Positions 44,918 through 54,241 of a stretch of 64,000 nucleotides of DNA are shown here, one piece after another. This DNA comes from Prochlorococcus sp. AG-347-M15 (GTDB lineage Bacteria; Cyanobacteriota; Cyanobacteriia; PCC-6307; Cyanobiaceae): assembly GCA_003281185.1 (NCBI GenBank), contig QCCS01000008.1:1-64000 (forward strand), read 5' to 3'. Positions within the stretch are counted from its first letter, which is position 1. Every line of letters starts with the position of its first letter. The notes beneath the pieces were generated by a model. The model was not told the origin of the DNA, did no database searches, and saw only the letters and a program-made list of their open reading frames with translations. The position numbers and the translations under genes are program-made.

Positions 44918-46891
44918 CTAATTTTTTTCTAACCAAGATTGCCACATAATAATTGGCCATAATTTTGAACAATTATTGCTTTTCAAAGATAAATGTTCTT
45001 CCCATAATTTTGTAATTAGTTCACTCTTAAAATAACCAGATTTTTTTATATTATCCTCAGCTAATAAATCGCCTGCCCAAGATTTTAATGGACCTCTTAA
45101 CCAATCATCTAAAGGAATTCCAAATCCAACCTTAGGTCTTATAAAAAGTTCTTGTGGAATATATTTTTGCAATAACTTTTTTAAAATGACCTTACCGTTA
45201 ATTTTCTTAAAACTTGAGTTAATTTTTAGATCTTTTCTTAATCTCCAAGCAGTCGAAATAACATTATGATCAAGGAAAGGAGCTCGAGTTTCTAAACTTG
45301 AAGCCATAGCAGCTCTATCAACTTTTGTAAGTATATCGTTTGGCAAATAGTTTAACGTATCATAAAACATCATTTTATAAGTAAGATTTGAAGAAATATA
45401 TTTTGGCAACTCACAAGTTATCGATTCTGGCCTTTGGTGCAAATAAGGATCTTTAAAATCATCGCAAAATATATAACTTTGATCTTCCCATTGAGAGATC
45501 AATGAATAATAAAATTCCTCTTCGTTTTTTATATACTTTAATCTCTTAGCTAATTTATGAAATTTTATCCCAAATTGATTAACCCCCAATAAAGGAGATA
45601 TTTTATCAAGAGATTTACTGGAGAGATTTAATCCTAAATCTCCAATAAGTCTTCTTATCTTAAAGGGGATTAAATCCATAGCTTTCCAGATATTTTCTCC
45701 TAAAAAATATCTATTATATCCGCCAAAAAGCTCATCACCTCCATCTCCACTTAATGCAATTTTCAAACCGCTATTTCTTACTTCCCTACATAATAAATGA
45801 GTAGGTATTTGAGATGGATCAGCAAAAGGTTCAGAGTAAATAGAATTAAGATTAGGAATTAAATTTTGAACATCTTTAGATGTTAAATAAATTTCAGAAT
45901 GTTCTGTCCCTAAGTATTTTGCAACCTCCTTTGCGTAAGGCGCCTCATTAAAATTCTCATCTTCAAAACCAATTGTAAAAGTTTTAACTTTTCTTTTAGC
46001 TTCAGATTGGAGTAAAGAGGTTATTAAAGAAGAATCAATTCCGCCAGAAAGGAATGTTCCTAAGGGAACATCTGCAATGCTTTGCCTTTTAATACTTTGT
46101 TTAAGAACTTCTTCCAAAATTAATATGGCTTCATTTTCAGAATGAATTTGATTAGAAAATGAATTCTCTACTACAGAATTTAGACTCCACCATGTCTTGA
46201 GATTTGATAATTCCTTTTTAATTGGAGAATTCAAAGTAAGTATTGTGCCTGGTATTAATTGAAAAATATCTTCAAAAATAGAATTTGGAGCAGAAATAGA
46301 TCCATAATTAATGAGTTGCGAAAGACCTCTTGCATTTATTCCATTTTCGAAATACTTTAAAGCCTTGAAGGATGACAATTCAGACCCAAATACAAATGTC
46401 TTCTCAAGTCCCTTCCCACAAAAACCATAATATAAAGGCTTCTCACCAATTCTATCTCTAGCTAATTTTAAAGACTTTTCTTTCCTATCCCATAAAGCCA
46501 AAGAAAACATCCCATTACATTTTTGGAGAGCTTTCTCTAAACCATTTTGACTTATCATCTCTAACAATATTTCCGTATCAGAATGACCTCTCCATCTAAT
46601 ACCACTATTAATTTTTTCTTGTTCTCTTTTTAATTCTAAGTGATTATATATTTCCCCGTTAAATGATATTACGTACCTTTCATTGTGACTAATCATAGGT
46701 TGAGCTCCAAAAAGACTTAAATCTAAAATTGATAATCTTGTATGACCTAGAAAAAATTTCTCTTCCGAATCATTCCAAATTCCGGAATTATCTGGCCCCC
46801 GATGATTTAGGGCATCATTCATTTTTTTTATAGATATTTTATGTTCATCTTTTGTCCCAAAATTAGACCATAATCCACTAATACCGCACAT
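44918..46891 (-). CDS. Asparagine synthase (glutamine-hydrolysing) family
   Basis: 657 aa two-domain AsnB-type enzyme. The mature N-terminus starts with Cys2 (MCGISGLWS), the Ntn-glutaminase nucleophile, followed by NHRGPDNSG and FNGEIYNH. The C-terminal ATP-pyrophosphatase domain has TFLSGGIDSSL (about 280-290) and ALSGDGGDELFGGYNRY (about 375-391). In polysaccharide loci such proteins are thought to amidate uronic acids or similar carboxylates; with UDP-glucuronate-linked genes nearby that is plausible, but ordinary asparagine synthesis is possible. Confidence 0.93.
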   Translation of the reverse strand: MCGISGLWSNFGTKDEHKISIKKMNDALNHRGPDNSGIWNDSEEKFFLGHTRLSILDLSLFGAQPMISHNERYVISFNGEIYNHLELKREQEKINSGIRWRGHSDTEILLEMISQNGLEKALQKCNGMFSLALWDRKEKSLKLARDRIGEKPLYYGFCGKGLEKTFVFGSELSSFKALKYFENGINARGLSQLINYGSISAPNSIFEDIFQLIPGTILTLNSPIKKELSNLKTWWSLNSVVENSFSNQIHSENEAILILEEVLKQSIKRQSIADVPLGTFLSGGIDSSLITSLLQSEAKRKVKTFTIGFEDENFNEAPYAKEVAKYLGTEHSEIYLTSKDVQNLIPNLNSIYSEPFADPSQIPTHLLCREVRNSGLKIALSGDGGDELFGGYNRYFLGENIWKAMDLIPFKIRRLIGDLGLNLSSKSLDKISPLLGVNQFGIKFHKLAKRLKYIKNEEEFYYSLISQWEDQSYIFCDDFKDPYLHQRPESITCELPKYISSNLTYKMMFYDTLNYLPNDILTKVDRAAMASSLETRAPFLDHNVISTAWRLRKDLKINSSFKKINGKVILKKLLQKYIPQELFIRPKVGFGIPLDDWLRGPLKSWAGDLLAEDNIKKSGYFKSELITKLWEEHLSLKSNNCSKLWPIIMWQSWLEKN

Positions 46892-46958
46892 AATTAATTT
46901 AAATATAGTTAGAAATATAAATCGATAAAAGATTTTTTGAAATATTTACTTATTAAGC

Positions 46959-47909
46959 TCAACTCTCTGATAATCCTAATTTTTTCATCCATTTTACAGT
47001 ATATTGACTATCTGAACCATCAATAAGTCCTTCTCGAAAATTTCTTATAATTTCTTCTATAGCATCCGATATTTTATATAAAGGTTTAAAACCAGTTTTA
47101 AGGAGTTTTGTTGAATCTTGTCTATATGATCTTGGGTCATTAGATTCTGTAACTATGATTTCAGCATCGATAGATTTTGAAACTTGTTTTGCTATTTCTA
47201 AAATACTTATATTTTCAAATCCAGCGTTATAACATCCTGAAGGTATTTCCCTATTATTTAAAAAATGTTTATAAACATTTACCATATCTTTTATATGTAT
47301 ATTTGGCCTTGTTTGATTTCCCCCAAAGACAGTAATCTTGCCATTTTTAAGAGCCTGATAAGTCAACATATTTACACTAACATCTAACCTCATCCTTGGA
47401 GAAAATCCGCAAACTGTAGCCGGTCTTACACACTTTATATCCATTTGATCCTTAAAAGAAAGAAATACCCTTTCCGCTACCATTTTTGTTTTGTTATACA
47501 CAGAAACTGGCACTAAGGGTAAGTCTTCTGTTACGTGTTCTTCTTCCTTAATACCATAAACGCTGCCAGAACTAGCATAAACGATTTGCTTAACTCCATT
47601 TCTTAATGCCTTATCTGCAATTTGGTAACTAGAAAGAACATTGACTTCCCAACTTAAATTAGGACTAAGCTCAACAGCAGGATCATTAGCAATATTTGCA
47701 AGATGGATTATTGAATCAATTCCATCTAAAGGTATAGAATCAATATCTCTTATATCAGCTTTTATTTTCGTCAAATTAGGATGATTGAATAAATTATCCC
47801 CAAACCAGTTAGTATCAATACTCACTATTTTATGACCCTCTTTTAATAATTCTGGAATTAGCACTGAACCTTTATATCCAGATCCGCCTGTAACAAGTAT
47901 TTTCATCAT
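46959..47909 (-). CDS. NAD-dependent epimerase/dehydratase (extended SDR)
   Basis: 316 aa sugar-nucleotide SDR. Landmarks are VTGGSGYKGSVL (6-17), HLANIANDPAVEL (about 69-81), ASSGSVYG (about 112-119) and YxxxK in SVYNKTKM (about 136-143). The KGS in the cofactor loop recalls the TGHTGFKGS of CDP-sugar dehydratases. The substrate is not identifiable. It lies between asparagine synthase (67 bases) and the nucleotidyltransferase-kinase fusion (213 bases). Confidence 0.88.
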   Translation of the reverse strand: MMKILVTGGSGYKGSVLIPELLKEGHKIVSIDTNWFGDNLFNHPNLTKIKADIRDIDSIPLDGIDSIIHLANIANDPAVELSPNLSWEVNVLSSYQIADKALRNGVKQIVYASSGSVYGIKEEEHVTEDLPLVPVSVYNKTKMVAERVFLSFKDQMDIKCVRPATVCGFSPRMRLDVSVNMLTYQALKNGKITVFGGNQTRPNIHIKDMVNVYKHFLNNREIPSGCYNAGFENISILEIAKQVSKSIDAEIIVTESNDPRSYRQDSTKLLKTGFKPLYKISDAIEEIIRNFREGLIDGSDSQYTVKWMKKLGLSES

Positions 47910-48122
47910 ACAAAAGATAAAAGCAATTTTTATACTAAGTCAGCACTATGCTCAATCCAAGTAATTGTCTTTTTTATACTTGATATTGAAAAAAAATATT
48001 TAAAAGATCTTCAGAATTCATATGACCTCAAATATTTATTGGAAATTATTTAATATTTCTGAAAATTTAAAAGCGAAACCCTTTTTATTATCAAAACATG
48101 AAAGGGAAACATACATAAAATA

Positions 48123-49622
48123 TCATAAAAGCTCCATAACAAATTCTTTTAATTGCGAGGCATATATTGGCTTATTACCCATATTCTCAACTGCTATCGC
48201 AGACATACAACAACCCAAGGCTGCTGCGGGCATCAATTTCCTTTCTGTACTTAAAGCAGTTGCCATAATTGCTAAAAGGGAATCGCCTGCTCCAGAAACA
48301 TCCACGGGATTAGAAGATAATGCTGGGAAAGATTGACTTATAACACCCTCTAAATTCGGATCAAATGCTATGAAACCTTGCGCACCTAATTTCATAATTA
48401 ACATTTCACTACCTGTTTCTGCTATTAAATTTTTGCTCAAACTTTCTAAACCGGATTCCTTATCTTGTAAAGCTATTCTGGCTTCTTTTTCATTGGGACA
48501 CAATAATGAGAAATTCTTGAATTTAGTAATTAAACCTATCTGACTACTGCATTGTGTATCAGCAAATATCCTAAAATTATATTTATTAGAAAGTTCAACA
48601 ACTTTAGCTATTATTTTTGGAGTAATAACACCATAAACGAAATCTGAAACTACTATCCCATCAACATTTGGAGCTAATTTTTCAAGTTTATCAATAAATT
48701 TTTCTTCAATAGATTTATTTAAAAAGTGATCATTTAATCTACTAACTCTAAATAACTTTTGATTTTCAACTATATATCTCTTTTTAAAGGTAGTTGGTCT
48801 CGAATCATCTTCAATAAATTCGCATGTAATACCTTTTTGAGAAAGTTCTTTTTTAATAATCTGCCCTGTATTATCCTTTCCAATTACTGATAAGAATTTA
48901 CATTCAGCTCCTAAAGATTTAATATGTGAGGCGACTATAGACGCGCCTCCAATAAAGTCTTTTTTTTGAAGCTCTCTAACAACGAGTACCGGTGCTTCTG
49001 CACTCATACCCAAAGCCTCACATCCAGCATATTGATCTAAAATTGAATCGCCGATAACAAGCAAATTTGTTTTTGACCAAGAATCAATAAACTTTATTAG
49101 TTCTGCTTTATTAATATTTTGTTTTTTACAAGCTATTTTAAATTTTATTTTATTGTTCTTTTGTAAATAACTTTCTGAATTCTCTAATAATTCTGTACTA
49201 GCATATTGAACTTCACCTGCATGAAATTGTACTTTTAGACCATTTTTTTTCATAACTTTTATAGCTTCAATAATCTCTGATTCGTTGGTATTTTCAAATT
49301 CAGTCCCTAAGACTAAGAATGCTGGCTTGAGTGCATTTATGGCATTAACAAGTGAATATTCTTCATCTTTTAATAAAACGATACCATCAACAACATTCAA
49401 GGATGTTAAACCCTCTGCTCTTTCCTTCTGTGTAAATTTATATTCTCTATTATTTCCTTTATTAGTATCAGGAAGGACCGCAACAAATAAAGATTTGCCC
49501 TGAGAAGATGCTTTTTTTAAATACCTTATATGGCCAGGATGTACTGAATTAAAATGTCCATAGGCAAGTACAGCTTCATTAATAATGGGACAATTTTCAA
49601 TTGTAAAAATTGGTACATTCAT
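48123..49622 (-). CDS. Bifunctional nucleotidyltransferase / PfkB sugar kinase, reversed HldE order
   Basis: 499 aa fusion. The N-terminal cytidylyltransferase-like domain (about 12-150) has AYGHFNSVHPGHIRYLKKA with the HxGH site (residues 23-31) and a YASTELLE motif (about 140) matching the ISST site. The C-terminal ribokinase/PfkB domain (about 180-499) has VIGDSILDQY, FIGGAS and the catalytic GAGDS (444-448). HldE, the heptose enzyme with the same two activities, has the kinase first; here the order is inverted. It is coupled by ATGA to the dehydrogenase downstream of its position. It probably phosphorylates and activates a heptose or related sugar. Confidence 0.88.
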   Translation of the reverse strand: MNVPIFTIENCPIINEAVLAYGHFNSVHPGHIRYLKKASSQGKSLFVAVLPDTNKGNNREYKFTQKERAEGLTSLNVVDGIVLLKDEEYSLVNAINALKPAFLVLGTEFENTNESEIIEAIKVMKKNGLKVQFHAGEVQYASTELLENSESYLQKNNKIKFKIACKKQNINKAELIKFIDSWSKTNLLVIGDSILDQYAGCEALGMSAEAPVLVVRELQKKDFIGGASIVASHIKSLGAECKFLSVIGKDNTGQIIKKELSQKGITCEFIEDDSRPTTFKKRYIVENQKLFRVSRLNDHFLNKSIEEKFIDKLEKLAPNVDGIVVSDFVYGVITPKIIAKVVELSNKYNFRIFADTQCSSQIGLITKFKNFSLLCPNEKEARIALQDKESGLESLSKNLIAETGSEMLIMKLGAQGFIAFDPNLEGVISQSFPALSSNPVDVSGAGDSLLAIMATALSTERKLMPAAALGCCMSAIAVENMGNKPIYASQLKEFVMELL

Positions 49623-50674
49623 AAATCAATAACTATTCTTCCTGATGACGAACCCGACCTCATCGTATTAATAGCAATATTTATATCTTTGAGTGAAAAA
49701 CGACTAGTTATTAATCCTTCAAAATTAATTTTTTTGTTAGCCAAAAGTTTCAAATATCTTGGAATATCTAAATCTGGAACGCATTCTCCTCCATGTGAAC
49801 CTAATATGATTTTCCCAAAATGTAAAGGTAAAGAGTAAATTTTTATATGTGAATCTTTTGGTGGTACTCCTACTAGAATCACTCTCCCTTTACTATTTAT
49901 TAATTCATAACCTTTTTCAATAATTTTTGGAATTCCAGTATTATCAATAAAAACATCTAGAGATTTTTCCTTGATAATTTTGTTAAGGGCTATTTCTATA
50001 TTTTCTTTTTTAGAGTTAATAACATGAGTAGCACCAAACTTTTTAGCAAGTTCAAGCCTATTATCAAAAATATCTACAGCTATAATTGGCCATGCTGATG
50101 TTAATCTAGATGCCTGAATAATATTAAGACCTATTCCTCCTGCACCAAAAACCAATACTGATTCTCCAAACCTCAATTTAGCATTATTCTCAACAACTCC
50201 AAATGCAGTGGTCACAGCACAACCAAATAAAGCTGCATCATCATTATTAATATTTACTGGGATAGATGTACAACGATTCTCACTCACAACCGCATATTCA
50301 TTAAAAGTAGTAACCCATCCTGCATTAAGTTTTTCCCCACGCCATTTATATTTTGGGGTTTCAGACTGAATACCACTTCCTTTTTTCCAATGAAGTACTA
50401 CTTTATCTCCAACTGAAACTGTTTTAACTCCAGGCCCTATTTTTAAAACTTCACCACATCCTTCATGACCCATAAGATGTGGTAAATAAGGATCTATGCC
50501 TTTCTTACCCTCTATTTCTCCTAATTGAGAACCACATATGCCACTAACATTTAACTTCACTAATACTTGACCTATATCAAGTATTCTTGGAAGTTCAACA
50601 TCATCAATAATTAATTCAGAATCTTGTTTTACCAAGATTGCAGCTCTCATAGTATTAGGAATATTCATATGCAT
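49619..50674 (-). CDS. Zinc-type alcohol/polyol dehydrogenase (MDR family)
   Basis: 351 aa medium-chain dehydrogenase. The catalytic zinc ligands are visible in SGICGSQLGE and MGHEGCGEV (about 47-80), and the NAD-binding loop is VFGAGGIGLNII (about 176-187). The structural-zinc lobe of four closely spaced Cys is missing: the segment GSGIQSETPKYKWRGEK (about 114-130) has none. The start is taken at the ATG that directly follows the methyltransferase stop. It probably oxidises a sugar, sugar alcohol or activated derivative in the surrounding pathway. Confidence 0.88.
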   Translation of the reverse strand: MHMNIPNTMRAAILVKQDSELIIDDVELPRILDIGQVLVKLNVSGICGSQLGEIEGKKGIDPYLPHLMGHEGCGEVLKIGPGVKTVSVGDKVVLHWKKGSGIQSETPKYKWRGEKLNAGWVTTFNEYAVVSENRCTSIPVNINNDDAALFGCAVTTAFGVVENNAKLRFGESVLVFGAGGIGLNIIQASRLTSAWPIIAVDIFDNRLELAKKFGATHVINSKKENIEIALNKIIKEKSLDVFIDNTGIPKIIEKGYELINSKGRVILVGVPPKDSHIKIYSLPLHFGKIILGSHGGECVPDLDIPRYLKLLANKKINFEGLITSRFSLKDINIAINTMRSGSSSGRIVIDL

Positions 50675-51346
50675 TTACTCAAAATATATAAAAGAATAAT
50701 CCCCTGTATAGCCTGCTTGATTGAATATCCATTCCCATTCTTTCGGAGTATTAAAAGCCTCACAAGTTACCTGCCAATAAAGTAAATTCGCCTTCTCCAC
50801 TTCATTTCTATAACTTTCAACACAAATATATTTATGAAATCTCGCCACTCTCTCAATTTCTTTTAATGATTTAAAAAGATCAAAATTATATAGATTGTGC
50901 AAAGTTGTAATTGAGATTACCAAGTCAAAATAATTATCAGGCCAAGGTAGGTAATTTGAATTACCTAAAACTATATTTTCTCTTATTTCTTCTTTTGAGT
51001 TTTCAATCGCATAACTAGAAATATCAAGCCCATATAGTTCCAAATCAGAACGCACTTTTAGAAAATCATACATTAGAAATCCTTTACCGCAGCCTACATC
51101 TAATATTTTTGAATTAAGGGGCAAACTATAATGTTCTAATATTGCTTTAGCTACTTTTTCCCATCTACCTTCTATATATTTGTAACCTCCATAATTTATT
51201 CTTCTATCTCCATCCCAATAATCAAAATCCCATTTTTTTGCTAATTTTGCTGCCTTGGCTTTTGGGAAATTTTTATCGTTAACTCTTGCTAAGTAATCCC
51301 TAGAGGTACTTTTGTGCAATACACTCATAAAATCTAATTCTGGCAT
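50675..51346 (-). CDS. SAM-dependent methyltransferase
   Basis: 223 aa class I methyltransferase. Motif I is ILDVGCGKGFLMYDF (about 80-94), with the acidic residue LYGLDISSYAIEN (about 104-116) and a post-motif strand FDLVISITTLHN (about 139-150). The N-terminal AKKWDFDYWDGDRRINYGGYKYIEGRW (about 34-60) is characteristic of a subgroup of methyltransferases in polysaccharide loci. Co-transcribed with the dehydrogenase and the fusion kinase. Substrate unknown. Confidence 0.88.
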   Translation of the reverse strand: MPELDFMSVLHKSTSRDYLARVNDKNFPKAKAAKLAKKWDFDYWDGDRRINYGGYKYIEGRWEKVAKAILEHYSLPLNSKILDVGCGKGFLMYDFLKVRSDLELYGLDISSYAIENSKEEIRENIVLGNSNYLPWPDNYFDLVISITTLHNLYNFDLFKSLKEIERVARFHKYICVESYRNEVEKANLLYWQVTCEAFNTPKEWEWIFNQAGYTGDYSFIYFE

Positions 51347-51593
51347 ATTATTTTTTCCTTATTATTTAAGACTATCACAATTAGTTTATTTAAAAAAGAA
51401 TTACTGATAATACATAATTTGAAATTTATTTTTTGAGTTTAGGTATTTAAAATAAATATTATTAATAAAAACTAAATATTTATTAAATAAGATAAATCAA
51501 AGACTTTGCATTTTAATTAGAATTTTTTATTAACAAAAAGTGAAGGAGAAAAATTAAATGATTCTTTAATTGATTAATAGAAAACTTTAAAAA

Positions 51594-52577
51594 TTATTTT
51601 GAATGTATGTAGTTCCATGATTGTTTTGAGAGCGATTCTTTATTTCTATCAATCCACTCAACAACTTTCCTTATCCCATCATTTAAACTTATTTTAGGTT
51701 GCCAACCTAATTCATTTTTTGAATTCTTGCAGTTTAACTTATAGATCATATCTTTACCCTTCCTCTCAGGGCCGTAAGAAATTATTTCTTCAAAATCTGT
51801 AGAAGTTAATTTACAAACTAGTTTTAATAGTTCTTTTATAGTTATATCTTGATCATCACTAAAATTATATTCTTTTTGCAAATCAGATTTAAAAAGTAAG
51901 GCTTCTATAGCTGTAATAATATCGCTAGAGTAAATAAATCGCCTTGTGGATTCTCCTTTGCCATCAAGAGTAAATTTCTTTTTTGTGATACAAGATAACA
52001 CTGCTCTTGGTATAACCCTATAGAGTTGTTGTCCTGGTCCATAGAAATTTGCAAAACGACCAATGACATATGGAAAAGCATAAGATTTCCCCAAACATCT
52101 TATATGGAAATCAATAGCACTTTGGGAGACTGCGTAAGGAGTAGATGGATTAAAACTATCATTTTCACTTATTAGATTTTCAACACTTCCAAAAACTTCA
52201 GGAGTACTAGATTTTACATATTTTTCGAGACTATCTAAATTTCTAATTGTCTCTAATAGAAAAGATTTTTTTCCTATATTTGTCTCATACCAAAGCGAGG
52301 GATCATCCCAACTAGGAGCAACCATTCCTTGCCCCATGAAATCTATTATGTGAGTTGGTGAAATTCTCTTTATCTCATTTGCTAATTCTTTTGAATCAGA
52401 ATATATATTAAATTGCTCCCAATTTAAAGGGGAGTTAATTTCATTTCTCCATTCCCAAAAAAATGAATCTTTTGGCTTACTTCTATTAATTCCATAAACT
52501 TTATAGCCTTTTTTAATAAAATCTGAATATAAAGCTTGTCCTGCGAATGAGCCGCATCCCAAGATAAGAAATTTCAT
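51594..52577 (-). CDS. NAD-dependent epimerase/dehydratase-like SDR lacking the YxxxK lysine
   Basis: 327 aa extended SDR with an unusual cofactor loop GCGSFAGQ (7-14) and an active-site motif YAVSQ, so the usual catalytic pair is Y148/Q152 instead of Tyr/Lys. The serine region is KSSTPEVFGS (132-141), and the substrate half has RFANFYGPGQQ and TRRFIYSSDI. It resembles GDP-mannose or dTDP-glucose 4,6-dehydratases. Function is uncertain because the Lys is lost. Separated from the methyltransferase by 247 bases. Confidence 0.82.
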   Translation of the reverse strand: MKFLILGCGSFAGQALYSDFIKKGYKVYGINRSKPKDSFFWEWRNEINSPLNWEQFNIYSDSKELANEIKRISPTHIIDFMGQGMVAPSWDDPSLWYETNIGKKSFLLETIRNLDSLEKYVKSSTPEVFGSVENLISENDSFNPSTPYAVSQSAIDFHIRCLGKSYAFPYVIGRFANFYGPGQQLYRVIPRAVLSCITKKKFTLDGKGESTRRFIYSSDIITAIEALLFKSDLQKEYNFSDDQDITIKELLKLVCKLTSTDFEEIISYGPERKGKDMIYKLNCKNSKNELGWQPKISLNDGIRKVVEWIDRNKESLSKQSWNYIHSK

Positions 52578-52836
52578 ATATAACTAAGGTCAAATAATTA
52601 TTCAAATTATATATTATGTTGTGATTTTTTTTAGAAGCTAAAAAATAGTGAAAATTTTATATTAAAAGACTTAATTTTTGTACTGCGAAATAAATCATTT
52701 AATTTGAAATTTTAAAAGATCAATTGATATTAATAATATTTACCAAATATCAAATTATTTTTCGAGATAATTTATTGTTATCAATATTATATTTAATGGC
52801 ATAATGAATTAGTGATTTATAATTTTTGGAATATCA

Positions 52837-53232
52837 ATGCTTATATCAGAACAAACATTGAATGAATTGAAAAATAAAATTACAAATGGAGTGAGTAATA
52901 TTGAAAGGATAAATCTACATGACAAAAATTCTCAAAATATTCAGCTTATGTGTATTGCATTTAAAAAAAATAATAGATATCCACCAATTGCTGATAAGGA
53001 AAAAGGAAATATTACATTCGTAGTTTTGGAAGGCAAACTACAAATTAATACTTACAACATAAGCAGTAATAAGATGATTGATAGTAAAGTCATTTGTCAA
53101 AAAGAAATATATAGAATACCTAGATATTTATATAGAGAAACAATATCAATATCTAAATCTCATTCAATTTTCCTAGAAATAATTGAAGGTCCTTACAATC
53201 CTGAGAATAGAATATTTATGTCTAAAAATTAA
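52837..53232 (+). CDS. WbuC-like cupin protein
   Basis: 131 aa single-domain cupin resembling WbuC, a protein of unknown function found in O-antigen loci. The core strand ITFVVLEGKLQI (about 68-79) matches the WbuC/cupin motif, but the usual metal His preceding it are absent: NRYPPIADKEKG (about 56-67) stands where His-rich sequence is expected. It is the only + strand gene in a minus-strand run; its end overlaps the end of the kinase-like gene by 11 bases. The 259 bases upstream probably contain its promoter. Confidence 0.65.
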   Translation: MLISEQTLNELKNKITNGVSNIERINLHDKNSQNIQLMCIAFKKNNRYPPIADKEKGNITFVVLEGKLQINTYNISSNKMIDSKVICQKEIYRIPRYLYRETISISKSHSIFLEIIEGPYNPENRIFMSKN

Positions 53233-54241
53233 GTTTTTTATCTAAAATTTTTATAATCATGAGACTATTTTCAAGATAAATTAAAGCTTTATTTATTTTC
53301 ATTTTCAATAAATTTGTATAATCATTCATAGACAATTCCGTACTATTGAATATTGGATTTAGGATAATTAAAGACCACTTTATCCTAATTAATTTAAGCA
53401 TAAACATTAATCTATCACTATGATAATTTTCTTTAAAAATAAAATCTTTTAAATATTGATCGAAAATATCAAGGTATTTTATTGGGATGTTATAGTCTGG
53501 TTGCATTAACAAGTCAGAAAACAATTTGCTTGGATCGTCCCACCCAGCATATTCAAAATCAAAAAAATAAACATGATTTTTTCCAACTAGCATATTATGA
53601 AATCCAACATCAGATTGCGAAATTATTCTATATTCCTCAGGCAAGATATAATCCATATCAATATCCTTCTCCTTTTGAAAAATCTTTAAATAATTTATAT
53701 CTAATTTAACTTTATCCAAGAAATTTTTTAAAATTTGAAAAGAATCTTTGTTCAAACTCAATAATTCTTTTTGTTTTTCTTCTAACAATAAGATCCTTTG
53801 CTTAATTGATTTTATATGACCTTTAAAATGAAAATATGCATCAGATGCTTGCAAAATAAATTTTGCACAAGGATTAGCTCTAAATTTTTGAATCCCCACT
53901 AAAAAACCTAAATATTCCTTGCATAAATCATAATTTACTTCATCTATTTTCTCACCCTCAATCCAACTCATTAGTAACCAATTTTCTTTTTTATTACTAA
54001 ATATTATTTGAGGAACATTTTCAAATTTACAAGCTTTCAAAAAAGTTAAGAATCTAGTTTCATGTTCAAGCCTATTAATAGGATTAACTTTACTTGAATT
54101 ATAAATTTTAAGAAGATAATTTTTTTCATATCCTTTAATCTTAAATGTTGAGCTATTTATACCCATAGTAAGATTTGAGAAATTCCTTACTTTGTAACCC
54201 ATTTTCTCTATATAATTTATGATTTTTTTTATTGCATGCAT
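53222..54241 (-). CDS. Aminoglycoside-phosphotransferase/choline-kinase-like protein
   Basis: 339 aa protein kinase-like fold. Catalytic loop SQSDVGFHNMLVG (about 204-216) and metal Asp in YFFDFEYAGWDDPSKLFSDL (about 222-241) fit the APH/choline kinase family; the N-lobe has INSSTFKI and YLLKIYN with a candidate ATP-binding Lys (about 45). It starts right after the HAD gene stop. In this setting it may phosphorylate a sugar or an alcohol such as choline or ethanolamine before nucleotide activation. Confidence 0.85.
   Translation of the reverse strand: MHAIKKIINYIEKMGYKVRNFSNLTMGINSSTFKIKGYEKNYLLKIYNSSKVNPINRLEHETRFLTFLKACKFENVPQIIFSNKKENWLLMSWIEGEKIDEVNYDLCKEYLGFLVGIQKFRANPCAKFILQASDAYFHFKGHIKSIKQRILLLEEKQKELLSLNKDSFQILKNFLDKVKLDINYLKIFQKEKDIDMDYILPEEYRIISQSDVGFHNMLVGKNHVYFFDFEYAGWDDPSKLFSDLLMQPDYNIPIKYLDIFDQYLKDFIFKENYHSDRLMFMLKLIRIKWSLIILNPIFNSTELSMNDYTNLLKMKINKALIYLENSLMIIKILDKKLNF

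Noticed and set aside
48022-48336. 104-codon + strand open frame
   Set aside because: It lies largely antisense to the nucleotidyltransferase-kinase gene and has no recognisable protein features; a shadow frame.
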